From: an uncultured OM43 clade bacterium
Lineage (GTDB): Bacteria > Pseudomonadota > Gammaproteobacteria > Burkholderiales > Methylophilaceae
Length of the DNA: 64,000 nt
Direction of reading: 5' to 3'
Assembly: GCA_902558495.1 (NCBI GenBank)
Contig: CACEEB010000004.1
Coordinates: forward strand, 1-64,000
Shown here: in pieces, positions 60,871 to 64,000 of the stretch
How positions within the stretch are numbered: position 1 is the stretch's first letter
Layout of the letters: each line of letters starts with the position of its first letter
Position numbers and translations under genes: made by a program
Notes under the pieces: model-generated
What the model saw: the letters and a program-made list of their open reading frames with translations, nothing else
Databases searched by the model: none
What the model was told of the DNA's origin: nothing

Positions 60871-61767
60871 TTATTTTTTAAAGTAAAAGCTTTTCCACAT
60901 TCTAATACCAAATACTAGGGATAGCAGCCATAAAATAACCTCAGGCCAATTTGGATTACTGTTATAACCTAAAAAGCCGGTAAGAAATATACCTACCCTA
61001 CCCTTATCATGAAGTAAATGAGTGTATTTATCATTACCATTAATGTTGTATGAATATAGCGTTGTATTTTCTACCTCTTTTTGCGGCTCTAAGATGCTCC
61101 ATACTCTTGGAATTTCACTCTTATCATTTATCCCAAAGATTTCCAAATGATTTCCTTTTACAAAAAATTCTTCCATCTCATGTGTTCCATAAGCAACCAT
61201 ACCGGATGCAAAAATCACTAACATTAGCGTTGTTCCTTGAAAGAATGCTTTAAGATTTATCTTTCTCCCCTGAACTACAATTCCATATCCGATAAGGATT
61301 GCAATAATCATGCCGCTGAAAAACCCTAAATAGGAAAAACTGCCAGTCATATTAAAACTTCCCATCAAAAATAAAGCAGTCTCAAAACCTTCTCGTAAAA
61401 TTGCAAAAAACACTACCAAGAAAATTCCCCATCCTGCCGTCTGCATTGCCATTTTTGTTTTCTTTTCCATAGCCGCTCTTTCACTTACGTGCTTTGATAG
61501 CCAGAAAACAACGTACCATAAGAGCATTGCAGTAACATACATACTAATGCCTTCAAACAGTGATTGAATCGAAGCATTTCCTATGGATTCCTTAATTACA
61601 TTTATTCCAACAGCCACTCCTGCACTTGCGAGAATAGCAGCCATGACTGCAAGCCAAAGCTGATTTATTTCTCTTTTAAGATTATTTTTTTCTAGAAGTG
61701 TATATATGATTCCAACTATAAGGCAAGCTTCAAGACACTCTCTAAAAGTTATTATAAATTCATTCAA
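60871..61767 (-). CDS. FTR1-family high-affinity iron permease
   Basis: A 298-residue permease with about seven TM segments. The two iron-handling REXXE motifs are present: R9-E10-x2-E13 (FRECLEACLIVG) and R125-E126-G-F-E129 (ILREGFETALFLMG). A long periplasmic loop (about 205-265) separates the last helices. It is related to EfeU, which imports ferric or ferrous iron depending on partner proteins. There is no EfeO/EfeB here; the only partner is the His-rich lipoprotein. A near-perfect Fur box stands 35 bp upstream, so iron repression is likely. Confidence 0.92.
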   Translation of the reverse strand: MNEFIITFRECLEACLIVGIIYTLLEKNNLKREINQLWLAVMAAILASAGVAVGINVIKESIGNASIQSLFEGISMYVTAMLLWYVVFWLSKHVSERAAMEKKTKMAMQTAGWGIFLVVFFAILREGFETALFLMGSFNMTGSFSYLGFFSGMIIAILIGYGIVVQGRKINLKAFFQGTTLMLVIFASGMVAYGTHEMEEFFVKGNHLEIFGINDKSEIPRVWSILEPQKEVENTTLYSYNINGNDKYTHLLHDKGRVGIFLTGFLGYNSNPNWPEVILWLLSLVFGIRMWKSFYFKK

Positions 61768-61801
61768 AACTCAAGTTCCTCTTAAAATTGTTAATATTCT
61801 A

Positions 61802-61820
61802 GATGAGAATCATTCTCATT
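61802..61820 (-). promoter_or_regulatory. Fur box upstream of the FTR1 operon
   Basis: The core ATGAGAATCATTCTCAT is a perfect 8-bp inverted repeat around one base and matches the classic Fur consensus GATAATGATAATCATTATC at most positions. It is centred about 44 bp before the FTR1 start codon, where it would cover the promoter, implying repression when iron is sufficient. Confidence 0.85.
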
Positions 61821-61994
61821 ACAATCAATTATGAAATAATACTAAATTAAGATTATTTAATGACCTTATAGTTTAATAAAAAACTTAAAAAATTTATTTT
61901 TATAGCTATTATCGATTAATGCTTAGTATTTTTTGAATAAAGACTGTTAAAATCAGACCATATTTAAGTATTTTTAACTTAATCTAACATTACG

Positions 61995-64000
61995 ATGCAA
62001 AAAAATATCATAACCACAATTCTTGGTAATCAAGTTTATTCAAATTTTCGAAAAAATAATCTCTTAGAAAAGATTCAGTCTATTTGTCCCCAAATAAGAA
62101 ATCTATCCTCGGCATACCTCCATATTTGTGAGAGCGATGAGAATTTAACCACTGATGAAATTACCAGATTGAATCAATTATTGGATTATGGAACTCCATC
62201 AGAAATTAGTAGAAATTCAGACAATGTGATCTATATATCACCAAGATTAGGAACTATTTCACCATGGAGCTCTCGAGCAACAGATATTGCCCTTCATTGT
62301 GATATTCAATTAAATCGTATTGAAAGATGCTCGATGATATATCTTCATACTGAAGAAAAGTTATCGAAAGAAACAAAGCTTTCAATTGGAAATATACTTT
62401 TTGATCGAATGACTGAATCATTATTTTTTGATGAAAAATCAACTTATCAATTATTCACTCACCAAAACCCCAGAAAGTTAGAGCATATTGACTTTCTCAT
62501 AAACGGTATTCAGGCTATTACCGATTATAGCGAGCAATGTGGGCTTGCGTTATCTGAAGACGAAATTTCATATCTAGCTGATCACTACAACAAAACTAAA
62601 AGTAACCCAACCGATGCGGAATTAATGATGTTTGCCCAAGCTAATTCTGAGCATTGTCGCCATAAAATTTTTAATGCCTCTTGGATAATTGATCAAAAAG
62701 AACAAGAACATTCCTTATTTAAAATGATCAGGAATACCCATGAAGTATCTCCGCAAAAAACAATAGTAGCCTATTCAGATAACTCCTCAGTTATTGAAGG
62801 AAGGTCAATAAATCGATTTTATCCAGACACCCAAAATAATTATAGGCCTCATCAAGAAATTACTCATTTTTTAATGAAAGTTGAAACGCATAATCATCCT
62901 ACTGCTATATCACCATTTGCTGGGGCAGCAACTGGATCTGGTGGTGAAATAAGAGATGAAGGAGCGACTGGCAGAGGATCAAAACCAAAAGCTGGTTTGG
63001 CGGGATTTTCAGTATCTAATTTAAATATTCCTGAATTTAAACAAAATTGGGAAAATAGAAATCTTGGCAAACCTGATCGCATTGCTTCGGCCTTACAGAT
63101 AATGATTGATGGTCCTATAGGAGCTGCATCCTACAATAATGAATTTGGTAGGCCCAATATATTAGGATATTTTAGAACACTAGAAATTAATGTAGAAGGC
63201 AAATTTAAGGGTTATCACAAACCTATAATGTTAGCTGGTGGTCTTGGGAATATAAGTGACGGTCATACAACAAAAAAACAATTAAATGAAGGAAATTTAT
63301 TAGTACAACTTGGTGGGCCTGCAATGCTTATTGGTTTAGGAGGAGGTGCTGCTTCCAGTATGAAAACCGGCACGAATCAGGAGAATCTTGACTTTGATTC
63401 AGTGCAAAGAGGTAATCCAGAACTTCAAAGGAGAGCACAAGAAGTTATTGATAAATGTTGGCAAATGGGCCAACTAAATCCTATATTAAGCATTCATGAT
63501 GTAGGAGCTGGTGGTTTATCGAATGCCTTTCCTGAGTTAATACATGACGGGGGTGTTGGAGCAATATTTGATCTAAGGTCCATACATAACGAAGAGCTTG
63601 GAATGTCACCTAAAGAAATTTGGTCAAATGAAGCGCAAGAGAGATATGTGCTAGCAATTCATCCAAAAAATCTTGAAAATTTTACTGCAATTTGTAAAAG
63701 AGAAAGGTGTCCTTTTGCAGTAGTTGGAAAAGCCACTAAAGATCAAAAACTAGTTGTCATGGATAACTTGCTCAATGATCAGCCGGTCAATATGGATTTG
63801 AATGTATTATTAGGAAAGCCTCCTAAAACCTTAAAAAAAATTACTACAGAAATCCCCAATGTTATTGAAAAAAATATTGATCATACAAAATTCGATGAAA
63901 ACTTAAAAAAAGTTCTGCAATATCCTTCCGTTGCAAGTAAAAGCTTTTTGATAACTATTGGAGACAGATCAGTTACTGGATTGATCGCAAGAGATCAAAT
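61995..64000 (+). CDS. purL: Phosphoribosylformylglycinamidine synthase, N-terminal part (runs off the window)
   Basis: The first 668 residues of the large single-chain PurL of Proteobacteria (about 1300 residues) are visible and the rest lies beyond the edge. It makes FGAM from FGAR, ATP and glutamine in purine synthesis. Visible parts are the N-terminal PurS-like domain, the linker, and the first synthetase domain with QANSEHCRHKIFNASW (about 215-230) and VETHNHPTAISPFAGAATG (about 295-313). The glutaminase domain is off the end. No clear ribosome site precedes the ATG. No frameshift was seen. Confidence 0.96.
   Translation, partial: MQKNIITTILGNQVYSNFRKNNLLEKIQSICPQIRNLSSAYLHICESDENLTTDEITRLNQLLDYGTPSEISRNSDNVIYISPRLGTISPWSSRATDIALHCDIQLNRIERCSMIYLHTEEKLSKETKLSIGNILFDRMTESLFFDEKSTYQLFTHQNPRKLEHIDFLINGIQAITDYSEQCGLALSEDEISYLADHYNKTKSNPTDAELMMFAQANSEHCRHKIFNASWIIDQKEQEHSLFKMIRNTHEVSPQKTIVAYSDNSSVIEGRSINRFYPDTQNNYRPHQEITHFLMKVETHNHPTAISPFAGAATGSGGEIRDEGATGRGSKPKAGLAGFSVSNLNIPEFKQNWENRNLGKPDRIASALQIMIDGPIGAASYNNEFGRPNILGYFRTLEINVEGKFKGYHKPIMLAGGLGNISDGHTTKKQLNEGNLLVQLGGPAMLIGLGGGAASSMKTGTNQENLDFDSVQRGNPELQRRAQEVIDKCWQMGQLNPILSIHDVGAGGLSNAFPELIHDGGVGAIFDLRSIHNEELGMSPKEIWSNEAQERYVLAIHPKNLENFTAICKRERCPFAVVGKATKDQKLVVMDNLLNDQPVNMDLNVLLGKPPKTLKKITTEIPNVIEKNIDHTKFDENLKKVLQYPSVASKSFLITIGDRSVTGLIARDQ

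Noticed and set aside
1-64000. Prophage, insertion sequence, CRISPR array or defence island
   Set aside because: No transposase, integrase, repeat-spacer array, restriction or toxin-antitoxin gene was recognised; genes are core or envelope functions with uniform AT-rich composition.

Overview
The window looks like a piece of a small, AT-rich, tightly packed betaproteobacterial genome, most likely Methylophilaceae and close to the OM43 / Methylopumilus methylotrophs. The evidence is the low GC, gaps of mostly 0-60 bp, and gene orders typical of Betaproteobacteria (thrS-infC-rpmI-rplT-pheS-pheT-ihfA-merR; scpA/scpB next to trpS; PHP-yciB-yciI-bolA-ppiC; wrbA-DUF2069; DUF2818). A fused SoxYZ-like carrier of the kind linked to quinoprotein methanol dehydrogenases, and a complete Na+-pumping NADH:quinone reductase, also fit. 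The taxon is inferred; no rRNA is present.

Layout. 0-4.2 kb: accessory genes (an abundant-looking lipoprotein cut by the window edge, a Sel1-repeat protein, the SoxYZ carrier, a TSUP anion exporter, two unknowns). 3.4-15 kb, minus strand: pseudouridine synthase, exonuclease, glnE, tRNA-Pro and the translation block merR-ihfA-pheT-pheS-rplT-rpmI-infC-thrS, then tRNA-Val. 15.2-23.9 kb: SDR protein, DUF2818, CBS protein, nqrABCDEF with divergent nqrM, tRNA-Leu(GAG), secG. 23.9-32.8 kb, minus: tpiA, recJ, tRNA-Leu(TAA), tRNA-Cys, tRNA-Gly, pgsA, uvrC, a tautomerase, a uracil-DNA glycosylase and acnB. 32.9-36.9 kb, plus: purB, WrbA-like, DUF2069, surE, nlpD. 36.9-46.7 kb: thioredoxin, nitroreductase, tadA, a Bax-inhibitor-1 protein, and a minus-strand run that looks like murein recycling (nagZ, two oligopeptide permeases, a cytoplasmic YkuD enzyme, a binding protein), then rlmD, cysM, dsbB. 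46.7-53.2 kb, plus: xseA, kup, M48 protease, dapD, ArsC-like, dapE. 53.2-58.2 kb, minus: rluB, scpB, scpA, trpS, M50 protease, PHP phosphatase. 58.2-60.1 kb, plus: yciB, YciI, BolA, parvulin. 60.1-61.8 kb, minus: FTR1 iron permease with a histidine-rich lipoprotein behind a near-perfect Fur box. The start of purL closes the window.

Most of the content is core metabolism and information processing. No insertion sequence, prophage, CRISPR array or toxin-antitoxin pair was seen, and no stretch over 300 bp lacks a gene. The most informative points are: nqr standing where Betaproteobacteria normally carry the complex I (nuo) operon, with the nuo companion DUF2818 still beside it; an apparent one-base frameshift in the SoxYZ signal peptide at an A6 run; the Fur-controlled FTR1 / His-rich lipoprotein pair; the murein-recycling cluster; and several palindromic or alternative-sigma promoter candidates.
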